Shown here one piece after another: positions 1-9,864 of a stretch of DNA of 64,000 nucleotides (position 1 is the first letter of the stretch; every line of letters begins with the position of its first letter). The stretch covers positions 558,001 to 622,000 of the forward strand of contig NZ_CP043026.1 of the NCBI RefSeq assembly GCF_008086545.1, written 5' to 3'. A program made the translations under genes and the position numbers. The notes under the pieces are model-generated. The model was given only the letters and a program-made list of their open reading frames with translations. It searched no databases and was not told where the DNA came from. Origin of the DNA: Spiroplasma chinense (lineage in GTDB: Bacteria > Bacillota_I > Bacilli_A > Mycoplasmatales > Mycoplasmataceae).

Positions 1-150
1 GGTGTTAAAAAGACATATAAAGCATTTAAAAAACACAAATTGAATGTTGAAATGAAATTATATCCAGAATTAAGACATGAAATTTTATTTGAAAATACAG
101 AAGGATTAGTTTTAAATGATCTATTAACTTTTGTACAAAATAACATTTAA
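1..150 (+). CDS. Alpha/beta hydrolase (lysophospholipase-like), C-terminal fragment
   Basis: Frame 1 is open from the first base to TAA at 148-150 (49 residues). The fragment contains KLYPELRHEIL, which matches the C-terminal catalytic His region (LYPGxRHEIL) of monoacylglycerol lipase/lysophospholipase-type serine hydrolases; the His of RHE would be the triad His. The nucleophile Ser and acid lie upstream of the window and cannot be checked. A hairpin terminator follows directly, so this is the last gene of its unit. Confidence 0.75.
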   Translation, partial: GVKKTYKAFKKHKLNVEMKLYPELRHEILFENTEGLVLNDLLTFVQNNI

Positions 151-174
151 ATACACGTAGGTGTATTTTTTTTC
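150..174 (+). terminator. Rho-independent terminator after the hydrolase
   Basis: Stem AATACAC / GTGTATT with GTAG loop, followed by a T run. Confidence 0.75.
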
Positions 175-262
175 TATTTATTTAGGTTATTTTTTTGCAC
201 TCTTAAATGTTAAAATCAAAATAACGATATAGAGTAACAAATAATGTAAAGGTGGAAAAAAA

Positions 263-955
263 GTGACACAGGTTTATGCAAACAAAGTCATAGAAGAATA
301 TTTATTAAATATTATTTTTGATGAAAAAGTTGATAAAAGCAAAGCTCTTCCAAGTGAAAATTTCTTGGCAACTAAATTTAAAGTATCTCGCTTAACTGCT
401 AGAACTGAATTGACAAAACTTTTAAACAAAGGCTTTCTTAAAGTTAAAAAAGGCAGTGGTTATTATGTAAATCCTCATATTAATGCTATGAAGGGTAGAG
501 CAATTGGAGAAGAATATAAATTTTCAAAGAAAGTTATTGAAACAATTGATAATTCTTATTTAGGAAAGATTTTAGAATCAACAGCTTTTCAAATTGATAA
601 AAATCTTGATGACTATATAGGTTATAGAAAGATATTTTTTGATGAAAAAGGTGAAGCTTCTTTATACATAAATTCATTTATTTTAAAATCAGAATTTGAA
701 GAAATAGATCTAGATTTCATAAAACAATCATTAATATCTTTTATGCATGCAAATGATGTTGAAGTGGACAATCAAGTTAATTTAGTAGAAGTATTAAACG
801 CAAATGAATTTGATATTCATTTGTTTGGAAGTGAACAAAAATTAACTCCAGTGGTTTTTGGAATATTGGTTTCAAAAAAAGAAAATATAGTAGAAATTTT
901 TGAGAGAAGATATAGACTAGAACACTTTAAATTACAGTTTATGAAAACTTGATAA
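263..955 (+). CDS. treR: GntR-family transcriptional regulator (TreR-like)
   Basis: A 230-aa protein starting at GTG 263, with an AGGTGG ribosome site 6-9 nt upstream. TGA 950-952 is read as Trp and TAA 953-955 ends it. Residues about 1-75 form a GntR winged helix (PSENFLATKFKVSRLTART, then KGSGYYV). Residues about 85-225 look like a UTRA ligand-binding domain with the usual YRxxFF and closing FERRYR patterns. It precedes a PTS permease, a GH65 phosphorylase and beta-phosphoglucomutase. TreR-type regulators bind trehalose-6-phosphate, and a TreR-like operator starts 2 nt past its stop. The family call is firm; the trehalose ligand is inferred from context and from the operator sequence. Confidence 0.82.
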
Positions 956-956
956 G

Positions 957-968
957 TTGTATATACAA
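957..968. promoter_or_regulatory. Candidate TreR/GntR operator, copy 1
   Basis: Perfect 12-bp palindrome TTGTATATACAA, just after the regulator and ahead of the lipoprotein-PTS unit. The identical palindrome recurs at 3663-3674 ahead of the phosphorylase gene. From memory it is the same core as the Bacillus subtilis tre operators. Confidence 0.75.
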
Positions 969-1028
969 CATTTTAAAACTGATTTTTTAGGGTTTTTTGA
1001 CTAAAATACTAAAAAATTCAATATTTAT

Positions 1029-1058
1029 GGGATTATTTTTAAAAATAATCCTTTTTTT
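1029..1058 (+). terminator. Hairpin terminator between regulator and PTS unit
   Basis: Stem GGATTATTTTT / AAAAATAATCC followed by T7. It lies between operator copy 1 and the lipoprotein start, so it could end the regulator transcript or act in the PTS leader. Confidence 0.65.
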
Positions 1059-1126
1059 GGAAAAAAATTGCATTTGTAATAGATTTAATAAAGGTTTTAA
1101 ATTAAGATATAAGAAAGGATGATGAA

Positions 1127-1591
1127 ATGAAAAAACTAATAACAATGATGGCATCCATCTCAGTAGTTTCTTTCACCTCTAGTGTTGTGGTGGCATGTGC
1201 CAACGGACCTATAGTTGAATTAAATTATCAAAATGGAAATGATAGCCATTTAAGTAAATTATTAAGCATCACAAAAGAGAGTCTAAATGACATAAAAACA
1301 GCAAAAGCTCTTTATGATGCAATTGAAGTAAAAGTTAAAGATTTAGATGAAACCAAACAAATTGGTGAATCAGATCTATATGAAAAAACTCAATATTCAA
1401 TCACTTTAAAAGATAAAACGGGCGCAACAATTAGTACTAGAAAAGATGAGGATTTTGGTAAAACAGGAGAAAGAATGTTTATTGTAGTAAACTACTCTAA
1501 AACTCTAAATAGAAAAGAATCAGATAAATTTTCAGTTATTGAAACTGTAGAAAGTGATATTGCAAGTTTTGCAATTATCAATAGAGATTAA
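1127..1591 (+). CDS. Lipoprotein of the trehalose PTS unit
   Basis: A 154-aa protein. Start ATG 1127 follows AAGGATG. Basic MKK, a hydrophobic stretch and a lipobox ending in VVAC (Cys24) give a clear lipoprotein signal. The mature part (about 130 residues) is acidic and hydrophilic, with no TM segment or known domain that I recognise. Its stop at 1591 is 3 nt before the EIIBC start, so the two are translationally coupled. Its place inside a PTS unit suggests a surface accessory to sugar uptake, but that is only an inference from position. Confidence 0.8.
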   Translation: MKKLITMMASISVVSFTSSVVVACANGPIVELNYQNGNDSHLSKLLSITKESLNDIKTAKALYDAIEVKVKDLDETKQIGESDLYEKTQYSITLKDKTGATISTRKDEDFGKTGERMFIVVNYSKTLNRKESDKFSVIETVESDIASFAIINRD

Positions 1592-1594
1592 TTT

Positions 1595-3274
1595 ATGGCA
1601 AAACAAAAATTACTTGATATAGTAGATGATTCTTATTTAGATAAGTTAATGGCGGCATTGGGTGGAAAAGAAAATATTCAATATTCTACTCACTGTTTGA
1701 CAAGACTTAGAATAGTTTTAGCAGATCCTGAAAAACTAAATGAGGCTGAAATTAAAAAAATGGATGGTGTAAAAGGTACTTTTACAGCATCTGGTCAATT
1801 TCAAATAGTTTATGGAACTGATGTTGCAAAAATTTACACTAAATTTGCTAAAAAATTTGGTTTATCGCAGCTTTCAAAACAAGATATTAAAAGAGAAGTA
1901 TTAAAAAAAGAAAATTGATTTAAAAAATTCTTGAACTACATGTCAGATATATTTATTCCAATTGTTCCAGTGTTGGTATCTGGGGGGATTATTTTAGGGA
2001 TTAGAAATATATTTGAAGCTAATTTCAATGAAAATTATTTTATGGGATTTGACGCAAATGGAGACCCAATATTGGGTTGAAGTATGGTTGGAGCCTCACA
2101 ATTTATTAATGGATTAAATGCATTCTTGTGGATACCTGCACAAGCATGTTTCTGGTGGTTACCAGTACATATTTGTTGAAGTATATTCAAAAAAATGGGT
2201 GCAAACGAAATATTGGGAATTATTGTAGGACTTACATTATTAATTTCTCCAATGTTAAACGTTTATGAAGTATTTAACTCAGATGGACTTGGAAGTCTAT
2301 GAATTTGAGATATTGTAGATCAACTAGAAAAACAAGGAAAAGATGTTGCATTTGACTGAGGATTTATGCAATATCCATGAAAAATAGCATATACATCTCA
2401 AGTTATTCCAGCAATTGGAGTAGGAATAACTGGTTCATATATTTGTCTATGAATTACAAGAGTTTGTCCAAATGTTATTAATCAAATTTTAATACCAACA
2501 GTTACAGTTCTTGCAAGTTATACTTTAGCGTTATTCATTATTGGTCCAGTTGGATATATTATGGGTAGTGCAATTGGACTTGCATTCCAATGAGCATTAA
2601 CAAATGATGTGGCAAAATATATATTTGCACCATTAATTGGTTTATTCCATGCAGGCCTTGTAATTACGGGAATGCATCACTTATTAAATGCGGTTATGAT
2701 TCAAAACGTAGCTCAATACGGTGGGGACTTTGTATTTATGTCTGTTTGTGCACAAGCAATCGGACAAGGAAGTGCAGTTCTTGGATGAATGATTTTAAAT
2801 AGAAAAGATCCAAAAGCAAAAGAAGTAGGTTCATCAGCAGTTGTTGCAGCCTATCTTGGAGTTACAGAACCTGCACTATATGGGGTAAATATAAAATACT
2901 TATTCCCATTCATAGCAGGTTCAATAGGTTCTTCAATATCACTATTTATTTGTGTTATGGCAGGGGTTTCTGCACAAGCAATTGGTAATGGTAGTTGATT
3001 GGGAATCTTAAGTGTTCAAGTAAATTCAAAAATGGAAGGAGTTACTACATGAGGGGGAACAGGTTACTTGTGATTTGCAATAGCCAACGTTCTAAATGCT
3101 TCATTATCGGTTACTCTGGCAATGATATTTGGTAAGATGTCTGTATTTAAGAAATTTGATCCAGACTACATACCAACAGCTGAAGATGTTAAAAAATTGG
3201 AAGCTAAAAAATTAGCAAAAGAAAATAAAAAAGCTGCTAAAACTAAAGTTGAAAAAAGTGCAGCAAGTATTTAA
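1595..3274 (+). CDS. treB: PTS EIIBC, trehalose/beta-glucoside/sucrose type
   Basis: A 559-aa protein (ATG 1595; several TGA read as Trp). EIIB covers residues about 1-100, with the phospho-acceptor Cys34 in STHCLTRLR. EIIC is a multi-TM domain from about 115 to 520 with the family motif GVTEPALYGV at about 422-431. The C-terminal tail is Lys/Ala-rich. No EIIA domain is fused, so phosphate must come from a separate EIIA, as in other trehalose systems. It would import and phosphorylate a disaccharide at the membrane, feeding the GH65 enzyme at 3739. Specificity within the Glc family cannot be fixed from sequence alone; the GH65/beta-PGM pair and TreR-type sites favour trehalose. Three of its 16 Trp codons are TGG (residues in FLWIP and CFWW). 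Confidence 0.88.
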
Positions 3275-3292
3275 TAAAATAGGAGAGTAAAT

Positions 3293-3631
3293 ATGGCAAG
3301 AGCAGTTGATAAATCAGATCAAGTAACAAAAGGTGGATGAGCACTAGGCGGGATTTGGTCGGGGTGTATTATAATTGGTACAGTTTTGGCTGGAACTACT
3401 CAGCAATTTCCATACTGGTGGTTGTTGATAATTTTATCAATTGTTAGTACAGCTTTATTTGTAATGTATGTAATTATTACAAAGAAAATTTTAGATAACA
3501 TAGATACTGAACAAAATATAAAGTTGTTGCAAATTCTGTCTATATTCCAAATATTATTTCTAAACATACCAGTATTTTGTTATAGCTTAATAGGGGTTAT
3601 GTTTTATAAGAGGGCATTTTACACTCTCTAG
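3293..3631 (+). CDS. Small integral membrane protein downstream of PTS
   Basis: A 112-aa protein, ATG 3293 after AGGAG at 3281. It has about three hydrophobic segments (roughly residues 15-30, 38-60 and 80-105) with a QFPYWWLL motif. No family recognised. It is co-transcribed with EIIBC (18-nt gap) and followed by a strong terminator. Three of its four Trp codons are TGG, unlike most of the window. Confidence 0.7.
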
Positions 3632-3633
3632 TA

Positions 3634-3664
3634 AAAAAACTAATCTCATAGAGATTAGTTTTTT
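3634..3664 (+). terminator. Strong terminator of the PTS unit
   Basis: 14-bp stem (ACTAATCTC core) with a 3-nt ATA loop and T6. Its last bases overlap operator copy 2. Confidence 0.85.
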
Positions 3665-3674
3665 GTATATACAA
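3663..3674. promoter_or_regulatory. Candidate TreR/GntR operator, copy 2
   Basis: TTGTATATACAA, identical to 957-968, located 64 nt ahead of the GH65 start. This pairing links the phosphorylase/beta-PGM unit to the same regulator as the PTS unit. Confidence 0.75.
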
Positions 3675-3738
3675 CTTATATTTACAAAAATTTTTATAAA
3701 AAAAATTACGTTTAAAATTATATTAAGGAGAAATAAAA

Positions 3739-6003
3739 ATGAGCTTAAAAATAAATTATGATAAATACTCATCAACGGATAGAAAAGTTGAGGAGTCAAA
3801 CCTTTCAATTGCAAATGGTTATTTAGGTATGAGAGGTTCTTTTGAAGAAGGAATGTTAGACCAAAATCTTTCAATTGAGGGAACTTATATAAATGCATTT
3901 TATGATTATTTTGACATTCAATATGCTGCAAAGTACACAGGATATCCAGATATTTACCAAAGAATGGTTCCTGTTGTTAATGCTCAAAATATAGAAATCT
4001 ATATTGATGGTGAAAGAATTTTGTTTGATGAACAAAAAATATCTAATTATAATTTAGAGTTGGATATGACAAGTGGTTTGTTAAAAAGAAACTATGTTTT
4101 TAACTTTAATAGTGAAGAATATTTAGAATTAGAATTTAACAAGTTATTAGACCAACAAAATTATGAATTATTTTTACAAGATATAGTTTTAAAAACAAAT
4201 TTTAAAACCGAAAGAGAAGTTTCTTTAAAATTTCCTTTAATATTTAAAGAGAATTCCGTAGATAAAGGTGTTCCAAATGATCCCAGAGCTTTAATTGAAA
4301 ATTATGAGCCCTTTGAATTAATTGAACAATCAAAAGAAGAAAATAAACAATTAATTGTTTACAAAACTCTTCGTTCAGAACAAAGTTTTGTTTACGGTAC
4401 ATTTATAAAAGGGTTAGAAAGTTTTGATCTTTCAAATTACAAAGAAGGAATTGAATTTACTAAGAAACTTTTAAAAGAAGAGATAAAAATAGATAAAGTA
4501 AATGTTATCTATGAAAATAATTTTGGACAAGTAAATATAAAAACTGCTAATGAAAAATTAGTTGAATATTCAAAAAAAGATTTTGAATTCTATTTAGAAA
4601 GAAACAGTGAGTTCTTTAAAGATTTTTGAAGAAAAGCAGACTCTAACTTTGGAGATAAAAACTCAAATCTTTTAGCACCAAATAACTTCAACATGTTTCA
4701 ATTGTATACACATGTAGGAAAACTTCCTTGAACAAACGTTGCTGCAAAAGGATTGAGTGGAGAAGGATATGCAGGTCATTATTTTTGAGACTCTGAAATT
4801 TATATAGTAAATGCTTTAACTTTATTTGACCCAGAGTTAGCAAGATTAATGTTAATGTTTAGATACAACACTTTAGAACAAGCCAAAGAAAGAGCAAAAA
4901 TAATGACTCATTCTAAAGGTGCTCTTTATCCTTGAAGAACAATTAATGGTGAAGAGACTAGTACTTACTATCCTGCAGGAACAGCACAATACCATATAAA
5001 TGGAGATATTGCTTTTGCAATTGTGAATTACTTTAAAGCTACAAAAGATTTTGAATTTTTATTTAACTATGGTTTAGATATTTTAGTCGAAACTTCAAGA
5101 CTTTGAGAAGATAAAATTGTAGTTTCAAATGGGGTAGGACATATAAATTCTGTAACAGGTCCAGATGAATATCAAATTATTGTAAATGATGATTATTGAA
5201 CTAATAGTGTTGCAGAATTTAATTTACAATGAGTTGGAGAAACTCTTAAATTATTAAAAGAGAAAGATAGTTCATTGTATGATAAAAAAATTAAACAATT
5301 AAATATTTCTGATCTTGAAATTTCAGAATGAGAAAAATTATCAAAAATTATTTATCATAATTTTGATAAAGATTTAAAATTAAATCCTCAACATGATAAT
5401 TTCTTAAAAAGAAAACCAGTTACTAAAGAATTTATAGAAGAACATAAACCATTTTTGAGAAAACTTCACCCATTAGCAATAAATACATTAAGAGTTACAA
5501 AACAAGCAGATGTTGTGTTATCAAACTTATTTTTCTATAACAAAAATGATAGTGAAACTATGAAAAATAATTGACATTTTTATGATGCGACAGACACAGC
5601 TGACAGTAGTTTATCAAAATGTATTTATGCAATAATGGCTGCAAGATTAAAAATAGGTGATTATGGTTTTGAATACTTTAAAGATTCTATAAATTTAGAT
5701 CTATATGATACACACAAAAATACAGATAGAGGTCTACACATGGCAAACATGGGTGGAGCTAGAATGTTTGTTATTTATGGATTATTAGGAATCAATATTG
5801 AATTAGAACATCTTGAATTATCTCCAAGATATAATGAAATTATTGAAGAATATAAAGTAAATGTTATTTATCAAAATAGTGAAATTTGTTTTGAAGTTAA
5901 AAACAAAGTTCTATATATTTCAAAACAAGATGATTCAAATATTAAGATAGTTTTTGAAGGTCAAGAATTTAATCTGCAAGATAGATTGGAAATTAAATTA
6001 TAA
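3739..6003 (+). CDS. trePP: Glycoside hydrolase family 65 phosphorylase (trehalose-6-P phosphorylase likely)
   Basis: A 754-aa protein, ATG 3739 with AAGGAG at 3724. The N-terminal beta-sandwich begins with SIANGYLGMRGSFEEG, diagnostic of GH65. The (alpha/alpha)6 catalytic domain holds KGLSGEGYAGHYFWD and TGPDEY, with the general acid Glu477; KQADVVL follows. GH65 enzymes phosphorolyse alpha-glucobioses (maltose, trehalose, kojibiose) or their 6-phosphates to beta-glucose-1-P. Here a PTS would deliver the phosphorylated sugar, so the products would be glucose-6-P and beta-G1P. Its stop overlaps the beta-PGM start (TAATG). Family certain; the substrate is an inference. Confidence 0.9.
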
Positions 6004-6680
6004 TGCAATATCCTAAATTAGTGATATTTGATTGTGACGGAATTATAACAGAAACTGCAGAACTTCATTATGAGGCTTGAAAACAAGTTTCAAAAGACTA
6101 TTTTGATTTAATTTTAGATGAAAAATTCCTAAATAGATTTAGAGGATTATCTAGAGATAAAAGTTTAGATTTGATTTTAAAGGTTGGAGAAATTAATTAT
6201 TTAGAAGATGACAAAAGAGAAGAAATCATCTTGAAAAAAAATGCTATCTATAAAAATTTAATAACTGATAAAAATAAAGTAAAAGCTTTTGAAACAACTA
6301 TTGAAATGATTCATCAATTAAAAGAAAAAGGGATTTTAATAGCTTTAGCTTCAATTAGTAAAAATGCAAGACAATTATTAGAGGTTAATGAAATAGTTGA
6401 TTTATTCGATTATATTGCAGACCCTCATAATATCAAAAATTCAAAACCTGCACCTGATATTTTCTTGGATGCAAGAGATCACTTTAATTTAACCAGTCAA
6501 GAATGTTGAGGGGTTGAAGATGCAAAAGTTGGTGTTCAAGCAATTAATTCAGCAGGTATGCTTTCAATAGGAGTTGGGGATTTACAAGAAATTAGCCAAG
6601 CAGATATTCAATTTGACAATATTTCTAAATTGTCATTGGAAAATATTGAAAGAATTATGAAAGAAAAAAATATAACTTAA
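6003..6680 (+). CDS. pgmB: Beta-phosphoglucomutase
   Basis: A 225-aa HAD-superfamily protein beginning in the TAATG overlap with the GH65 stop. HAD motif I is FDCDG (nucleophile Asp10, acid/base Asp12), followed by ITETAELHYEAW, the beta-PGM cap entry; motif III Lys is in NSKPAPDIFL and motif IV in WGVEDAKVG. It converts beta-glucose-1-phosphate into glucose-6-phosphate and completes phosphorolytic disaccharide breakdown. A terminator overlaps the stop. Confidence 0.92.
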
Positions 6681-6696
6681 AGTTATATTTTTTTTA
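6669..6696 (+). terminator. Terminator after pgmB
   Basis: AATATAAC / GTTATATT stem with TTAAA loop and T8, overlapping the gene end. Confidence 0.8.
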
Positions 6697-6881
6697 TCTG
6701 TTAAATTTGGGTCTTTATTTTTATAGCAAAAAAAGATATAATAGTAATAATCAAACTAAATTTTACGGCAATAACAATTTAGTTAAGTGTTTTCACCCTA
6801 TGTGCTTTTAGACTACAAAAATGGGGAAAAATAGTGTATAATATTATTATCTTATAGGTGAATTATTGGAGGAATATAAAT
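6681..6881 (+). promoter_or_regulatory. Long structured leader ahead of the 606-aa coiled-coil gene
   Basis: The 200-nt gap has TATAAT boxes at 6737-6742 and 6837-6842. Between them is an inverted repeat AACTAAATT / AATTTAGTT (6754-6762 and 6776-6784). No convincing -35 box is visible at 17 nt for either. TTGGAGG at 6867-6873 is the ribosome site. I do not recognise an RNA family. Confidence 0.45.
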
Positions 6882-8702
6882 ATGGCTGCAACAAAACAAA
6901 ACACATCATCAAAAGCAAAAGGAGAAATGGGAAAACCAGGTACAGAATATATATGACAACCTTTTAGTCCTAAATCTTTAGCGTTAATTAATAAATACAA
7001 TTTGCAAACTGATGAAAGTTACAAAAAACTAATCTCTTCATTCGAAAGAATTGAATCATTACCAAAAGAAGATCCAAGAAAACCAAACCTAGTTGAATTA
7101 TGAGAAGCAGAATTCAATAGATTATTCAAACACTTCTGAGAAAATTACTCATCAAGTGCAAGAAAAAAAGATCAAGGTGTTGGTGGATGAAAAGACAGAT
7201 TAGATGTTAAACCAGCTGCAACATCACCAGATGAAAAAAGAAAAGACTTAATGTCAAGATTATCACCTGGTTCAAATGCTGCAGGAAGAAATTCAAAAGA
7301 AGAAATTTTAAACAGAGCTGGATACCAAAACCAAGTAAAAGTTGAACAATTTAACTTTACTGCAACTCCAAAAACTGGTCAAAATTTACACGAAATTGAA
7401 AACTTGTTAAATATTGCTGAAGAAAAAGGGATGACAACTCCTGAAAGTATTTTACAAAATGGATTTGGAACTGCTGTTGGAAACTCAGTAGTAAACATGG
7501 ATTTAATCGATGAAGAAACTGAAATAATGACTAAAGAAGTTAAACCAGATCCAAACTTATTGGATTTTGTAAATGATACAAAAGTTGCAGCACCAGCTGC
7601 ATCAACTGCAACACCATCTGCATCAGCAACTATTAACAATAATTCACAAAATTTATCAAATACTGGATATGTTGCAAATGAAAATATGTCAAGAGATGAA
7701 TTTAACCAATTAAATAACATTCAAGGAGAATTACCTCCAGCGCAAGATGCTGATGCATTATCGGTTCTTGAACTAGGAACTGAATTCTTCCAATCACAAT
7801 TAGGTGCTCATGAAGCACCAAGTTCTAATAATACAATTACTGGTTCAGCACCAATTGTTTATTCAGAAAAAGATAATTTAATTAATCCAGAAAAAAGAAA
7901 TATTATTTCTAAAGATGGATTTGAAATGCATTCAAATGCAGATGGTTCATTGGTAAGTGGTAAACCAAACTATGACAGTAAAACTGGAGAAGTTATTAAA
8001 CCTTACCACGAAATCAAACCTGTTGGTAATTATGGAATGTCTTATGACTTTGCTAAGAGACCTTCAATGCAAGATTTATTAGAAGCTCACGAAAGAGAAG
8101 GAAGAGCACTTGATGAGATGACTCAAAAAGTTGAATTCCTTAGAGATTTACGTAATGAGCGTCGTCATAGAATTAATATGATGAAAATTGAACGTGCAAA
8201 CAGTTACATTGTTGCTCGTGCAAGAAGAATGGCAGAAGCTCGTGAATTAAAACGACTAAAAAAACGTGAAGAACTTAACCTAAAAAACATTGAAAAAGCA
8301 GATAGATTAAGAAGATTACAAGAACGCCAAAAATTAATTGAATTGATGAAAGAACGTCAAATGAAGAGAGCCGAAGAAAAACGTGTGGCTACTGTTCTAA
8401 GACTGGAAAGAGAAAGACGTTTAGAAAGAGATGCAAAATACAGAGCTGAAATTGCATCTATAGATGCTCAAATTCGTCACGAACAAGAATTGATCAAAAG
8501 AACTGAATTGAAAATGAAAGCTTACTTTACAAGAGTTCATGACGATAAGTTGTTTGATGAATCTTTAAGAGTGGCTAAAAAATCAAGTCAGTTCGCTGCA
8601 CTTGAGAAAAAAGCTGTACAAATGCAAGAATTTGAAGAACAAAAAAGACGTGATAGAATTGAAAAAATTAGTAGAAAATTCAATAAAAATATCAAACAAT
8701 AA
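6882..8702 (+). CDS. Large coiled-coil protein, lineage-specific, function unknown
   Basis: A 606-aa protein, ATG 6882 after TTGGAGG. Residues about 1-115 are a Trp-containing globular-looking segment, about 200-260 an Ala/Thr/Ser-rich low-complexity linker, and about 400-600 a very long, highly charged helix (runs of RR/ER/KR) predicted as coiled coil. No signal peptide or TM, so it is cytoplasmic. Arg codons switch from AGA to many CGT within the coiled coil (about 8149-8580). It heads a set of lineage-specific genes up to 14.2 kb. I do not recognise the family; cytoskeletal or scaffolding use is only a guess from architecture. Confidence 0.85.
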
Positions 8703-8705
8703 AAT

Positions 8706-8745
8706 AATGGGCGGGGTAAGTACTTTAAACTCACCCATTTTTTTT
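8706..8745 (+). terminator. Terminator/attenuator between 606-aa and 360-aa genes
   Basis: AATGGG / CCCATT outer stem with a long loop and T8. Confidence 0.6.
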
Positions 8746-8767
8746 AAATTATAAGGAGTGTGTTAAT

Positions 8768-9850
8768 ATGTCATTTGAAAAAAAAGGTATAAAAACAAAA
8801 TTACCCAAAGAAAAAGTATTAGTTGATGCTAAACTTGGTATTAACACAATTAATGCTCTTACAGGAAATATTGGAAAAATAAATAAAACCGAAATTAGTG
8901 AAGTTACAGTACATGATGCTGTAGCAAAAATGCACAAATCTCAAAAAGCAGAAGATAAATTATCTGACAAAGAATTAAAAAGAGTCAGAGAAATAAATAG
9001 AATAAAAAATAAATCTGCAGGAATAAATACAAAAATAAGTAAATTAGAAGAAAGAAAAAAAACATTCCAAAATACAAAAAAACTTTCTTATGAACTTGAA
9101 ATTGAAGAAAAAAGAAGACAATCAAAATTGAAATCTGGTAAAACATTGGCACAAGTAACAGATCTACAAAAGTTGAATGCTGAAGCTGCTATGATGTTTA
9201 CAAGTTCAGGGCAATCAACAAAGTATAAAATAAAAGACAACAGTAAAATGACAAAAACAAGAAACCTTATGAAGTCAGAAGTGTTTGATATATTTGATAC
9301 AAAAGATTCTAAAAAATATTCATTTAAAAAAGATGGTTTTCAACAAAAACAAAGTGTTAGGGGAGCTAATTTACTTGCTAAATTAGGACCTGTATCTGAA
9401 TCATCCAAATTCTTTGCAAAAGAATTTGGATGAGTTGAAGATGATAGACCTAAACGAGTATTTTATTCTCCTTTACAAGATTATAAAGTTGAGAAAAACG
9501 ATTCAAACCAAAATAACGAATTAGAAGAAGTTGAGGTTGTTGAAGAAATTCAAACAACTTCTACACAAGATAATTTAGATTTTGAAAGACAAAATAGTCA
9601 AGAAGAAATGGATTTGAAAACTATAAATGAACTTGCAAAGAAATTTGCCAAAGAAGCTGAAGAAGCTAAAAAAATAATTGAGAATAGTCAAAAAGATAAT
9701 TCTCACAGTGTTTCAGAAATTTATAACAAAATCTTAAACCAAAGTCCAATTCTTAAGTTGTCAAGACAACAAAAAAACAAAAATGATGATATATCTGCGG
9801 ATATTGATATAAGTAAAATACCATCGATAGTTTTAGAAGGAAAGAAGTAA
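8768..9850 (+). CDS. Lys/Glu-rich cytoplasmic protein, unknown
   Basis: A 360-aa protein, ATG 8768 after AAGGAG at 8752-8757. One TGA (9431-9433) is Trp. It is highly charged, with helical Lys/Glu segments at about 55-130, an acidic stretch at about 245-285 (NNELEEVEVVEE) and an Ala/Lys/Glu helix near 290-310. No TM, signal or recognisable domain. The 14-nt gap to the next gene indicates an operon with the 392-aa and 322-aa proteins. Confidence 0.8.
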
Positions 9851-9864
9851 CAGAGGTGATTGAT

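Noticed and set aside
3587-3931. Minus-strand open frame over the GH65 start
   Set aside because: Shadow of the GH65 gene and its terminator; no ribosome site and no recognisable product.
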